Shown: one piece after another, positions 46,301 through 53,261 of the stretch
Position numbering within the stretch: position 1 is the first letter of the stretch
Layout: each line of letters begins with the position of its first letter
Assembly: GCA_028718375.1 (NCBI GenBank)
Contig: JAQULZ010000002.1
Location: forward strand, 1 to 64,000
Reading direction: 5' to 3'
Length of the DNA: 64,000 bases
Source: Victivallaceae bacterium
Lineage (GTDB): Bacteria; Verrucomicrobiota; Lentisphaeria; Victivallales; Victivallaceae
The notes under the pieces: model-generated
Databases searched by the model: none
Seen by the model: the letters and a program-made list of their open reading frames with translations, nothing else
What the model was told of the DNA's origin: nothing
Made by a program: the position numbers and the translations under genes

Positions 46301-46857
46301 GCAGCGTTGGAACGTCGATGCCGGGAATCGCCACGAAAATCGTCGATCCCGAGACTTTTGCGACCCTGCCGCCCGATACTGACGGTATGCTGCTGGTCAA
46401 AGGGCCGAATATAATGCAGGGTTATCTCAACGAACCGGAAAAAACCGCCGAAGTCATGCATGACGGCTGGTATATTACCGGCGACATTGCCCAGATGAAC
46501 GCCAGCGGCCAGATCACCATTACCGGCCGCAAATCGCGGTTCAGCAAGGTTGCGGGCGAAATGGTGCCGCATGAGCTGGTCGAAAAGGAAATCAACGAAA
46601 TCATCCGTTCCGACGCCTGCCGGATCGGGGTCTGCGGTGTCGAAGACCGTAAAAAAGGTGAAAAACTGCTCGTTTTCTATTCGGATGAAAAACTCGACCC
46701 GGCAACTGTCGTGCAGGAATTACGGGCGCGCCGGCTGCCTAATCTGTGGATACCGAAAGCGGAGGATTTCGTCCGGGTCGATCATATTCCGCTGCTCGGC
46801 AGCGGCAAGCTGGACGTCGCCGGGCTGAATAAACTGGCCGGAAAATTCCGGCATTAA
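43399..46857 (+). CDS. aas: LplT-type transporter / PlsC acyltransferase / acyl-ACP synthetase fusion
   Basis: A 1152-aa three-part protein for recycling lysophospholipids. About residues 1-420 form an MFS-type multi-span transporter (LplT-like). About 430-640 form a PlsC acyltransferase with the HX4D motif in 'VANHASFVDHLL' and 'CVFPEGRIT'. The rest is an AMP-binding ligase with 'IIYSSGSSGDPKGVMLSHHN', 'GYGCTELSPVVSVN' and 'WYITGDIAQMN'. Flipped lysolipid could be re-acylated by one polypeptide. The start at 43399 gives 'MATDDTLLRSG'; the 1190-aa track ORF reads back into the LysM gene. Confidence 0.9.
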   Translation: MATDDTLLRSGKRSLSAAFFLGLTNVSAFFILAALNCSPVLSGRMAFIFRSGWFYLLPVFLLSGLVRYALGTFARRNIIVLARAGEVLIMGLSWLFILLFPGAFKSWGALFIVSLLGVEGAFLYPAARGVYADWFAPERLARICASRILLATGGIIAGGAGGMLLYQDAFRGRGGSLALAAGLFCALSVLNLILTLHAPAETAVRPSGKFESGTAGIFSAACRLPSGNRLLRLVMAAEGYLLAAVVFIEWILVIFAADNFIPQTRPGAAYNLLLAALPLGFGLGTFCSGFVGRNGFDIGMMPVGAAGLIIFSILAGLFPGQPHLYRGIQIHFPLLVFTFLAGFSIGAALVHLRAWQLRFVSREDRAVTDAVRHFRFGTAALSAGILVYVLTVYGSGSVRLLVYFGIISLFLLIPVLWREPQFIIRLLILILKHSLYRLRVVEKGTIPAAGPALLVANHASFVDHLLITACTVRPVRFMMHETFYRYRWLYPFVKWAGIIEVPQAKPKQLRQLFRKTHEILRNGEILCVFPEGRITRNGIMSGFKKGLASIIPEGLDVPVIPLRIGMLWGSIFSYFYGKIKFRWPEEMHHPATITIGKPIPPDTPGYLVRLMLSEMAAETEVVPNDRERPIHSQFAYLARRHPFRKIFSEYDGTVWKEHGNFPILVKAILLSWEIRKITPPDCRYVGVMLPNSAAAAVVLLAVLMADKTPAVLNFTASEAAIRAAMAKADLTCVLTSRRFLSKLGFEPFSEMAMLEDLAGKLGKARRFAAAALAALLPWRELMNIVSPQSYQDVNRTLVIIYSSGSSGDPKGVMLSHHNINSDIYSLIRIFNWQLSDRVIGNLPLFHSFGFFISFCLPVAQHTPVILLPNPLDAKAAGYALKRFRVTAMMAAPGFLQAYMRRCPAEDFTSLRLVITGAERLRQDIADQFRELTGLSVAEGYGCTELSPVVSVNVASSILDLGTSIGKPGSVGTSMPGIATKIVDPETFATLPPDTDGMLLVKGPNIMQGYLNEPEKTAEVMHDGWYITGDIAQMNASGQITITGRKSRFSKVAGEMVPHELVEKEINEIIRSDACRIGVCGVEDRKKGEKLLVFYSDEKLDPATVVQELRARRLPNLWIPKAEDFVRVDHIPLLGSGKLDVAGLNKLAGKFRH

Positions 46858-46861
46858 TCGT

Positions 46862-47857
46862 TTAGTTCAGGCGTCTGACGGTTTCACGGCTGACCAGCCG
46901 GACCGGTACCGCGAGCTGATACGGCGGTTTACCGGCCACCGTATGTTTTATGGCTTCGATGAGCTGGTCGGCGAACAGTTCCTCGCATAAATCGACCGTC
47001 GTAAACGCCGGCCGGGCGAATCTGCCCCAGTACAGGTTGTCAGTGCCGATCAGGCTGACGTCACCGGGAATGTCCAGACCGTTGGCGGCAAAACCCCGGA
47101 TTGCCGGAAACATGAAGTTATCCGCGAAACAATAAAACAGCGACGGCAATGCTTTATGGCGGGACTGCGCCCGGACGAATTGTTCGGCTTCGGCGTGATT
47201 GTATGGCGGACGCCATTGGAATTCTGCCGGGCAACTGCCGCCGCCGGCAATAAAATTTTCTTTAAAGCCGTTGAATCGGGGCGAGTTAACCTGGTGGGGA
47301 AAAAGCATTCCGGCCCGGCGATGTCCCATTTTCAGGGCATGTTCGGCGGCCACTTTCCCCGCGGTGTAATCATCACAAAAGACGTTTACGCATTCCGGGT
47401 TGAGCCCTCCCTGGCCGAGGATAACTTTCAGTCCGTGCCGGGTAAAATATTCGGCGATTTTCGTGGAATTGCAGATGTAAACATCCATATCCATGGCCTG
47501 GAGCTGTTGTAACTGCAGATATTTTTCTTCGGTTGAACCCTCAGGATTGAATTCATGCAGCGATAATTCTATTTTCGCCTGGGATGCCTGGCGCTGCAAA
47601 TGATTGTAAACTTCGGCAAAGAAGGAAGTATTGAAATTGAAATACTGGATCTGGTGAGTCAGGTAGGCAATCCGCAACCAGCCCAACATATCAGTCCGGG
47701 GAATTTTCCGGTAATTCATCCGGGTTGCCGTCTCAATTACCTTATGCCGCGTAGTTTCACTGATTCCCTGATTGCGGTTGTTAAGTACAAAGGATACGGT
47801 CGCGGGGGAAATTCCCAGCCGTTCGGCAATATCCCGGACTGTCGTTTTTTTCGCCAT
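46862..47857 (-). CDS. LacI family transcriptional regulator
   Basis: A 331-aa repressor-type protein. The helix-turn-helix and hinge read 'TVRDIAERLGISPATVSFVLNNRNQGIS', followed by a periplasmic-binding-like effector domain ('FADNFMFPAIRGFAANGLDIPGDVSLIGTDN'). It follows the UroD-family gene by 12 bp in the same direction. A palindrome over the promoter of that gene is a likely binding site, so the operon is probably autoregulated. The ligand is unknown; a sugar or a methylated compound is possible. Confidence 0.92.
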   Translation of the reverse strand: MAKKTTVRDIAERLGISPATVSFVLNNRNQGISETTRHKVIETATRMNYRKIPRTDMLGWLRIAYLTHQIQYFNFNTSFFAEVYNHLQRQASQAKIELSLHEFNPEGSTEEKYLQLQQLQAMDMDVYICNSTKIAEYFTRHGLKVILGQGGLNPECVNVFCDDYTAGKVAAEHALKMGHRRAGMLFPHQVNSPRFNGFKENFIAGGGSCPAEFQWRPPYNHAEAEQFVRAQSRHKALPSLFYCFADNFMFPAIRGFAANGLDIPGDVSLIGTDNLYWGRFARPAFTTVDLCEELFADQLIEAIKHTVAGKPPYQLAVPVRLVSRETVRRLN

Positions 47858-47869
47858 TGATGTCGTGGT

Positions 47870-48952
47870 TCAGTACCTGCCAAGTTCCAATCCTTTATCT
47901 ACAAAATAGCGATAAGTTTCATAATTGCAAGTCTCCGGAATGGAATGATCCGAATGAAGTATATATCCGAACCCCTCCTTGACCGCCGGAATTTTAGTTT
48001 CAAGTTCGGTTCGGATAGCATCCAGGTCGTTGGCAACCAGATTCCTGGCGTCCATGCCGCCGCATAGTACCAGCTGGTCGCCGTATTCACGTTTCAGTTT
48101 CAGCAAATCCATTCCGGCTTTGATTTCGATCACCTGGAGGCAGTCGATACCGGACTCGATCATGCCGGGGATCAGCGGTTCGACAAAACCGCAGGAATGC
48201 ATGATTACCGGCAGCCCGAGCGAATGAGCATAGGCAATGGTTTTCCGGTGTCCCGGCTGAATTATCTCCCGGTACATGTCCAGCGAGATGAACGGACGTC
48301 CTTTGAACCCCATGTCCTCGTAAAACCAGATGCCATCCGGTTTCCCTTCTGCTGCAAACAGCATTTCCATCAGATTGACCAGCAGTTCAGAATAAGTCGC
48401 AACCATGTCTTTTATCCAGTCCGAATCAAGCGCCATGCCCATCAGCATGTGTTCGTGACCGCAAACCGGATGCATCAGTTCAAAGACGTTGGCCGAGGAC
48501 TGAAAATAAAAACACTGTTTTTCGGCGGCCTGCCGTTTCTGGCGGCGGTAGCCGGCAAAATTGATCCGATCCGGCGTCGGCTGCAGATGCGGTTTAATAT
48601 GTTCTTCCCAACCCTGCCGGTTCTGGACCAGAAAATCGACGTGTTCCGGGGTAGTGTCATGCAGTTTATGGCGCCGCAATACCGCGCCGTTTCCATCCCG
48701 TTCCAGAATGGTTTCTTCGTTTTCTTCCAATATCTCGTTGACAAAATCGACTTGAGCCTGCAGCTTAAGTCCCGGAGACGGGATCATATCCAGATTGAAA
48801 TGTTCCGTCAAATCTTCGTTCAGCCCGATATGACCTTCACACTGCCATTTTTTCAGCGTGTCACCCCAGAAATGTTCAAACAATCCGATCCGGTCGACCG
48901 GTTCGCGTTTCAGTATTGCGGATATCCGTTCCCTGCCGGTTAATTCATTCAT
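47870..48952 (-). CDS. UroD-family protein (methyltransferase-like)
   Basis: A 360-aa member of the uroporphyrinogen decarboxylase superfamily: 'RERISAILKREPVDRIGLFEHFWG' at the N-terminus, 'DGIWFYEDMGFKGRPFISLDMYREIIQP' and 'LPVIMHSCGFVEPLIPGMIESGIDCLQVIE' in the barrel, and 'LVLCGGMDARNL'. The histidine/cysteine pair in HSCG is typical of corrinoid-dependent methyltransferases (MtaA/CmuA-like) rather than true haem-pathway HemE. Paired with a LacI regulator, it probably serves catabolism. The start at 48952 has AGGAG eight bases upstream; the track TTG start is two codons earlier. Confidence 0.85.
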   Translation of the reverse strand: MNELTGRERISAILKREPVDRIGLFEHFWGDTLKKWQCEGHIGLNEDLTEHFNLDMIPSPGLKLQAQVDFVNEILEENEETILERDGNGAVLRRHKLHDTTPEHVDFLVQNRQGWEEHIKPHLQPTPDRINFAGYRRQKRQAAEKQCFYFQSSANVFELMHPVCGHEHMLMGMALDSDWIKDMVATYSELLVNLMEMLFAAEGKPDGIWFYEDMGFKGRPFISLDMYREIIQPGHRKTIAYAHSLGLPVIMHSCGFVEPLIPGMIESGIDCLQVIEIKAGMDLLKLKREYGDQLVLCGGMDARNLVANDLDAIRTELETKIPAVKEGFGYILHSDHSIPETCNYETYRYFVDKGLELGRY

Positions 48953-48977
48953 CGCCAATGCTCCTTGTTAAAATAAT

Positions 48978-48994
48978 TACTAAATATTTTAGTA
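48978..48994. promoter_or_regulatory. Probable LacI-family operator
   Basis: TACTAAATATTTTAGTA: perfect 7-bp arms with a TAT centre, overlapping the -10 box of the UroD-lacI promoter. Size and symmetry fit a LacI-family site, and the LacI-type gene is in the operon it would control. Confidence 0.65.
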
Positions 48995-49014
48995 CAAGCA
49001 AGGCTCATTGTCAA
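48986..49014 (-). promoter_or_regulatory. Sigma70 promoter of the UroD-lacI operon
   Basis: On the minus strand TTGACA (49009-49014, full consensus), a 17-bp spacer and TAAAAT (48986-48991) lie 33 bp before the ATG at 48952. The best promoter match seen in the window. Confidence 0.7.
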
Positions 49015-49054
49015 GAGAGGCCGGTTAAATATCGAATTTTTTTTACGGAGAAAT

Positions 49055-50083
49055 TCAGAGGCCGGCGGAACCGGTTTCAGCGCCGCGTTTTTTTTTCACC
49101 CGGGAGTAAAATGAGTTTTTGACCACCCGGGCGTAATCCGGATAGCGTTGTTTCAGGTTCTCGTCGAGGCCCTGCGGAATGTGGGCAAAGCGTTTGTAAA
49201 GCCATAAATACTGTTCCGGATAGCGGCGGATGAACTGTTCGGAAATACTGATCAGTTCCTGGGTCATTTCCTCCGGTTCATATTCTTCAGGCGGTTTGGA
49301 CAAATGGCGGTATTGCGTGGCTATGATCCCATCCTCGCGCCGCAGCGAAACTCCGAAAATCACCACTATTTTGATCTTGTTCGCCTTCCCGAAACGGAAA
49401 AATTCCGCCGGGGCCTGGCTGCACGGCACCGGCAGCCCGAAAAAATTCACGAACGCTCCGCCTTCCCGAACTTTGGTATTCTGGTCGATCACGATGCCGA
49501 TATTGCAGCCCTGCCGCAGCGCCCGGATGCTCGCCCGTAGCGCTCCCCGGGAAAAAATGACCTGCAGACCGGGGGTGGTTTCGCGGTTGTCTAAATTTAA
49601 CAGCCGGTTCAGGTACGGATTGCGCAGCGGGTTGACGATCACCGCCGTTTTTTTCCCGGAATAATAAGTAACGATCAGGGCCGAAGCTTCCCAACTGCCC
49701 AGGTGCGGATTGACCATGACCAGGCGTTCGCCGCGGCTGCCGTGATACTCCAGAATTTCGGCTACGTCCGGGGGAATAACGGTGCATTTTTCAATCCGCC
49801 GCCGGTTGTTGTTCATCCAGAAGAATTCCAGCATATTGCGGATGGTGTTCACCAGGCTGGACCGCCCGATGCGCCGGATTTCCGGGGCGGATTTTTCCGG
49901 GAACGCGGTTTTAAGGTTGGCATTGATTAGCGTGCTGACCGGCGGCAACAGATAAGCCGCCCTCCCGAAACCGACCGCCATTATTTTAACCATGAAGTGC
50001 GGCTGCCATCTCAGAAAAACGTAAGCCGCCAGCGCGACAACATATTCCGCCCGGTAACGGATGGTACGTAACAGCCGGGACAT
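49055..50083 (-). CDS. LpxL/HtrB-type lipid A acyltransferase
   Basis: A 342-aa inner-membrane acyltransferase. An N-terminal hydrophobic region is followed by the catalytic HX4E in 'VMVNPHLGSWEASALI', 'GCNIGIVIDQNTKVREGGAFVNFFG' and 'PEQYLWLYKRFAH', all typical of the LpxL/LpxM family that adds secondary acyl chains to lipid A. It supports an LPS-bearing outer membrane. The start at 50083 is an ATG overlapping the preceding stop (TGATG); the track's TTG is one codon earlier. Confidence 0.9.
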   Translation of the reverse strand: MSRLLRTIRYRAEYVVALAAYVFLRWQPHFMVKIMAVGFGRAAYLLPPVSTLINANLKTAFPEKSAPEIRRIGRSSLVNTIRNMLEFFWMNNNRRRIEKCTVIPPDVAEILEYHGSRGERLVMVNPHLGSWEASALIVTYYSGKKTAVIVNPLRNPYLNRLLNLDNRETTPGLQVIFSRGALRASIRALRQGCNIGIVIDQNTKVREGGAFVNFFGLPVPCSQAPAEFFRFGKANKIKIVVIFGVSLRREDGIIATQYRHLSKPPEEYEPEEMTQELISISEQFIRRYPEQYLWLYKRFAHIPQGLDENLKQRYPDYARVVKNSFYSRVKKKRGAETGSAGL

Positions 50084-50868
50084 CAACTGCGCCTTCGCCG
50101 CGGGAGATTGGTAATGAAAATCCGGTCTTTGACGAAATTCAGACCGTTGGCGAACAGCAGACTTTTCCGGCAGGCGATCGCGATATTCTGGACCAGCAGG
50201 TTTTTATTTTCCGGCCGGCAGTTCAAGGCTTCCGGGGCTTTGATTTCTTTAACTTCCAAATTGCTTTTGACGGCCAGCAGCCCGATGCCGTCGATGAGCT
50301 CATGCGCCTGAATGGCGCCCTCCGGAAATGCTACATACAGAAAATCTGCGCTCTGCGACTGCCGGATCAGTTCCAGCCGGCTGCCTTTGTACAGGTTGTG
50401 CTGTAATTTTTCAATCTCGCGCCGGCATTTATGGTAATCGGCATTCCGGCTCTTCCCGTAATCCCAGCAGGCATATTCGTCAAACAGGGTATCATTGCCG
50501 CGCAGCTCGGGCTCGGTTTGTTCAATCAGCTTTTCCAGCTCCGCCTGCCAGGCCTTCAGCTCCCTCAATTTTTCCAGGATCGCTGCGCGGTTGCTGCAAT
50601 CCGGCCAGCAATGATCCCGGTCAGTGCAGATTTCCACCAGAACGGTTTTTTCAACCTGCCGCCGCCGACCGGCCGGAAGCGCCCAGAACGCGGCGACATC
50701 GACCTGATATCTGGAAATGCGGGTGGCTACTTTCGTGGCGATGCCGCTTGGATTTTGGGCCGCCAGCCATTTCAGCACCGCCTGTTTCATTTTCAGGGGA
50801 GGAAAAAATGATGCGGGATTTACCGGGGCGTCCCCGAATAAATTAAAAAAGGTTTGCAGCTTGGTCAT
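50083..50868 (-). CDS. Unknown protein, possibly MmcB/nuclease-like
   Basis: A 261-aa soluble protein. The C-terminal third ('ADFLYVAFPEGAIQAHELIDGIGLLAVKSNLEVKEIKAPEAL') has the pattern of MmcB / restriction-endonuclease-like proteins, in which D...F-Y-V-A...P is followed by G-L-L strands; this is a tentative visual match. A cysteine/histidine cluster (CTDRDHCWPDC) near residue 82 might bind metal. It is coupled to the lipid A acyltransferase gene by a 1-base stop/start overlap, with no obvious functional reason. Confidence 0.5.
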   Translation of the reverse strand: MTKLQTFFNLFGDAPVNPASFFPPLKMKQAVLKWLAAQNPSGIATKVATRISRYQVDVAAFWALPAGRRRQVEKTVLVEICTDRDHCWPDCSNRAAILEKLRELKAWQAELEKLIEQTEPELRGNDTLFDEYACWDYGKSRNADYHKCRREIEKLQHNLYKGSRLELIRQSQSADFLYVAFPEGAIQAHELIDGIGLLAVKSNLEVKEIKAPEALNCRPENKNLLVQNIAIACRKSLLFANGLNFVKDRIFITNLPRRRRS

Positions 50869-50920
50869 ATTTTACCTTAAAAACCGTTATTGAGCAAATT
50901 GTCCCGCCCCAAAATCAAAC

Positions 50921-51553
50921 TCAGTTCATATCGCGGAAATTCACGACATCAGCATCTTTTTTAGACGGTTTGGGCTGTTTAAATGAAGCCGGCTGCTGAA
51001 GTTTTTCCAATTTTTTCGACCAGCGGTGCCATTTTTTCTCGAATGCCGCCGGATCAAAACCTTTGGGCAGATTCTTGTCATATTTGATGAATGAAGCCCG
51101 GACGATTCGGGTATAAGAACTCGGTACCGGGTCATTGCGCTTCTGCTTGTACTGCCCGTAATACTGATCGAAATTGTCGTATAACTGATTCCACCCGGAA
51201 TTGGTCACGCTGCCTTCGGACCACAGACTGACGGAATCCTGATTGAGGAGAGTGTTTTCCGAGACGCCGGTAGGGACAATCTGGTAAGCGGTAATCAGTA
51301 CGGCGTCCGCACCTTTTTTTTCAGCTTCCTCCTGCAGCCGCAGGTAAATCTGTTCCCGGGTAAAGTCGTCATAACGGCCGGAAGCCACCCCCTGACCCAT
51401 TACCAGATACTTTTTATCCGGAAGGTCTTTGACATGTTCATAGATGTTGACCTGGCCGGTGGGGGTGAAGGCGGTGCCCTGATATTGAAAATTTATACAG
51501 CCGGTTCCGGCAAAAACCAGTAATCCGGCCAGAAAAACCATTATTTTGCGCAT
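50921..51553 (-). CDS. Lipoprotein of unknown function
   Basis: A 210-aa lipoprotein (lipobox 'LVFAGTGC'). The mature part holds 'YLVMGQGVASGRYDDFTREQIYLRLQEEAEKKGADAVLI', which resembles YdgH/BhsA- or DUF-type small domains with a 'KGADAV' turn. A lysine-rich tail follows. No firm family is assigned. The start at 51553 has GAGG upstream. It is transcribed divergently from the next lipoprotein gene. Confidence 0.6.
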   Translation of the reverse strand: MRKIMVFLAGLLVFAGTGCINFQYQGTAFTPTGQVNIYEHVKDLPDKKYLVMGQGVASGRYDDFTREQIYLRLQEEAEKKGADAVLITAYQIVPTGVSENTLLNQDSVSLWSEGSVTNSGWNQLYDNFDQYYGQYKQKRNDPVPSSYTRIVRASFIKYDKNLPKGFDPAAFEKKWHRWSKKLEKLQQPASFKQPKPSKKDADVVNFRDMN

Positions 51554-51584
51554 ATTACCTCGGTTGTTATTGACAACTTCGGTA

Positions 51585-51613
51585 AAAATAAACGCTGAAA
51601 GGATTAAATTCAA
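51585..51613 (-). promoter_or_regulatory. Possible promoter of the 50.9-51.6 kb lipoprotein gene
   Basis: On the minus strand TTGAAT (51608-51613), a 17-bp spacer and TATTTT (51585-51590), 31 bp before the ATG. Each box matches four of six consensus bases. Confidence 0.3.
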
Positions 51614-51690
51614 GAAAAAAACTGTTGTTAATATTTTATTTTCGCCGGGAATCGTTTATATTTAATAATATAATGAATTCCGGAGCGGAA

Positions 51691-52461
51691 ATGAAAAATT
51701 CAATATTGGTGATATTGGCGGCATTATTCCTGGCCGTCCTGCTTACGGCATGCGAGACGCCGCCGGAACAGCCGCTGGTGGAGAGTTTCCGGTCGCGGCG
51801 AAAGGCCGTTTCTTCCCAGGCCGTTAACCTGGCCGGCGATATCGGGGACGCTTATACGGATAAAGAGGCGGTGAAAAAATATCTGGATTCCTTTATCCGG
51901 AAAAATCCGCAGGTTGCCGAAGTGACTCTGGCATCAGCTCCGCTGGCCAGGTTTCCGTTTTCCGTCGGCCTGGCGCAAGTTAAACGGGCTGAGCCGTCCC
52001 CGGCATACGACTATGATCCCCGGCGGGACTTCAATTATTCGGACGACATGATCTGGTATCGCAAATTATTGAAGGAAAAAGACGCTTTCTGGTATCGGCC
52101 TTCGCCATCGGCTGAATCCGGGGAAATAATTTCCTACATCTATCCGGTCTGCAACCGGGTGAATCCGGCGGTCATGCTTTATACCCTGAAACTGGATTAT
52201 GAAAAAGAGGACAATCCGGTACTGTTCTGGAATGTCATCCAGAAATTTTATGATCAGGAATTGTTGAAACAGGAAGAGAAACAGCTCTGGGAATATTCCC
52301 AGTTGAAAGAGGAAGCGGAACAGAAACAGCAGGCCGCCGAGCTGGCCCGAAAATTCGAGCAGGCCAAGGCAGCTTATGAACAGAAATCCAAAGAGCTGGA
52401 AAAAGCCGCGGCAGAACGACTGAAATTATTGGAAAAACAACAAAACAGCGGCCGTAAATAA
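51691..52461 (+). CDS. Lipoprotein with Cache-like domain and C-terminal coiled coil
   Basis: A 256-aa lipoprotein (lipobox 'AVLLTAC'). Residues about 30-165 read like a single Cache/PDC sensor fold: a long helix 'AVSSQAVNLAGDIGDAYTDKEAVKKYLDSFI', then strands, 'DDMIWYRKLLKEKDAFW' and 'EIISYIYPVCN'. The last ~75 residues form a charged coiled coil (EEKQLWEYSQLKEEAEQKQQ...). It has no signalling output domain and may be a ligand-binding or structural protein. The start at 51691 has GGAGCGGAA upstream. Confidence 0.6.
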   Translation: MKNSILVILAALFLAVLLTACETPPEQPLVESFRSRRKAVSSQAVNLAGDIGDAYTDKEAVKKYLDSFIRKNPQVAEVTLASAPLARFPFSVGLAQVKRAEPSPAYDYDPRRDFNYSDDMIWYRKLLKEKDAFWYRPSPSAESGEIISYIYPVCNRVNPAVMLYTLKLDYEKEDNPVLFWNVIQKFYDQELLKQEEKQLWEYSQLKEEAEQKQQAAELARKFEQAKAAYEQKSKELEKAAAERLKLLEKQQNSGRK

Positions 52462-52684
52462 CCCGGTAATCTGCTTTCCTTCTTGTCCGTCAGGATTCAA
52501 ATTCGGTATAATCAGTTACTTCCACTTTTATTGCGTTAACCGATTGTTAGAAAACCCCCGGTTTGTTATGATTGTTTTAGAATCCGGTTTGATAATAATA
52601 AATGCTATTGCGCTTTCGATCGCCCGGATTATAATGATGGTATAACCGGTACTGAAAAAGCTCGCGCCGGGAAAAAGAAAATAA
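52462..52684. other. Intergenic region before MITE copy B
   Basis: About 220 bp of AT-rich sequence after the Cache-like lipoprotein gene. I see no gene, hairpin terminator or clear promoter in it. ORFs that cross it reflect the element to the right. Confidence 0.4.
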
Positions 52685-53136
52685 GGTAGTGTCAAAAATA
52701 ACATGAAAAAAGGCGGATGCAACGCCTCGGTGATCCAACGGCCGAAAACGTTGGTCGCTCATCTCCAATGAGCGAAAGTATTGCGCGGCTTGCCGCGCTC
52801 GAAGAGTACCGCTCTCGAAAAGCGATATTTTCAAAAAAAACGAAGTGTGTTTTTGAAAATGCTGAGCGGTCGAGCTGGATTCAGACGTATAAACATTACT
52901 TTATCGCCACTTCCTTGTCAAGGCGCAAAAGCGGCATAAAGCCGCTCCTTTCAGTCGCTATTTATACGATTTTGGCCGTTGACAAAAAAGCAGCGATAAA
53001 GTAAAATGGGTAGTGTTCTGAAAAACAAAAAAGCTTTTGTTTTTCAGTCAGCAAAAGGGGGAAATAGGGAAATTTACGCAATATATTAATAATCAATAAC
53101 ATAAATAAAAACTCGCCTAGAATTTTTGACAGAACC
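52685..53136. mobile_element. MITE-like element, copy B (452 bp, inverted)
   Basis: Near-identical to copy A (about 95% by eye, with one 7-8 bp insertion) but in opposite orientation. It starts GGTAGTGTCAAAAAT and ends ATTTTTGACAGAACC. Flanks GAAAATAA (52677-52684) and AAAAATAA (53137-53144) match at seven of eight positions, a likely aged 8-bp target duplication. Substitutions break the long central stem that is intact in copy A (CTTCGTTG became CTTTTTTG without compensation), so copy B looks older or relaxed. It has no transposase. Confidence 0.88.
53096..53123 (+). promoter_or_regulatory. Outward promoter-like boxes in MITE copy B
   Basis: ATAACA (53096-53101), a 16-bp spacer and TAGAAT (53118-53123) point at the pseudopilin gene. 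This is the same site as in copy A, but with a one-base shorter spacer and a weaker -10 box. Confidence 0.4.
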
Positions 53137-53261
53137 AAAAATAACAAAAGGAAAACAGGAAGGAAAATACTGAAAAACTGAGAATTGAAAAACGAAGAAT
53201 CGAAAACCGAAAAAAACAGACCAGGCAAAAAACAACAACCAAACAAAAAGGAAAAGGAAAA
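53137..53261 (+). promoter_or_regulatory. A-rich, nearly T-free leader of the pseudopilin gene
   Basis: About 125 bases with very few T residues, made mostly of A with short G runs. It includes three imperfect 15-base tandem units starting GAAAAAC / GAAAAAC / GAAAACC at 53172, 53187 and 53202. It ends in AAAAAGGAAAAGGAAAA before ATG, giving ribosome sites. The transcript would be unstructured, which may enhance translation. Confidence 0.45.
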
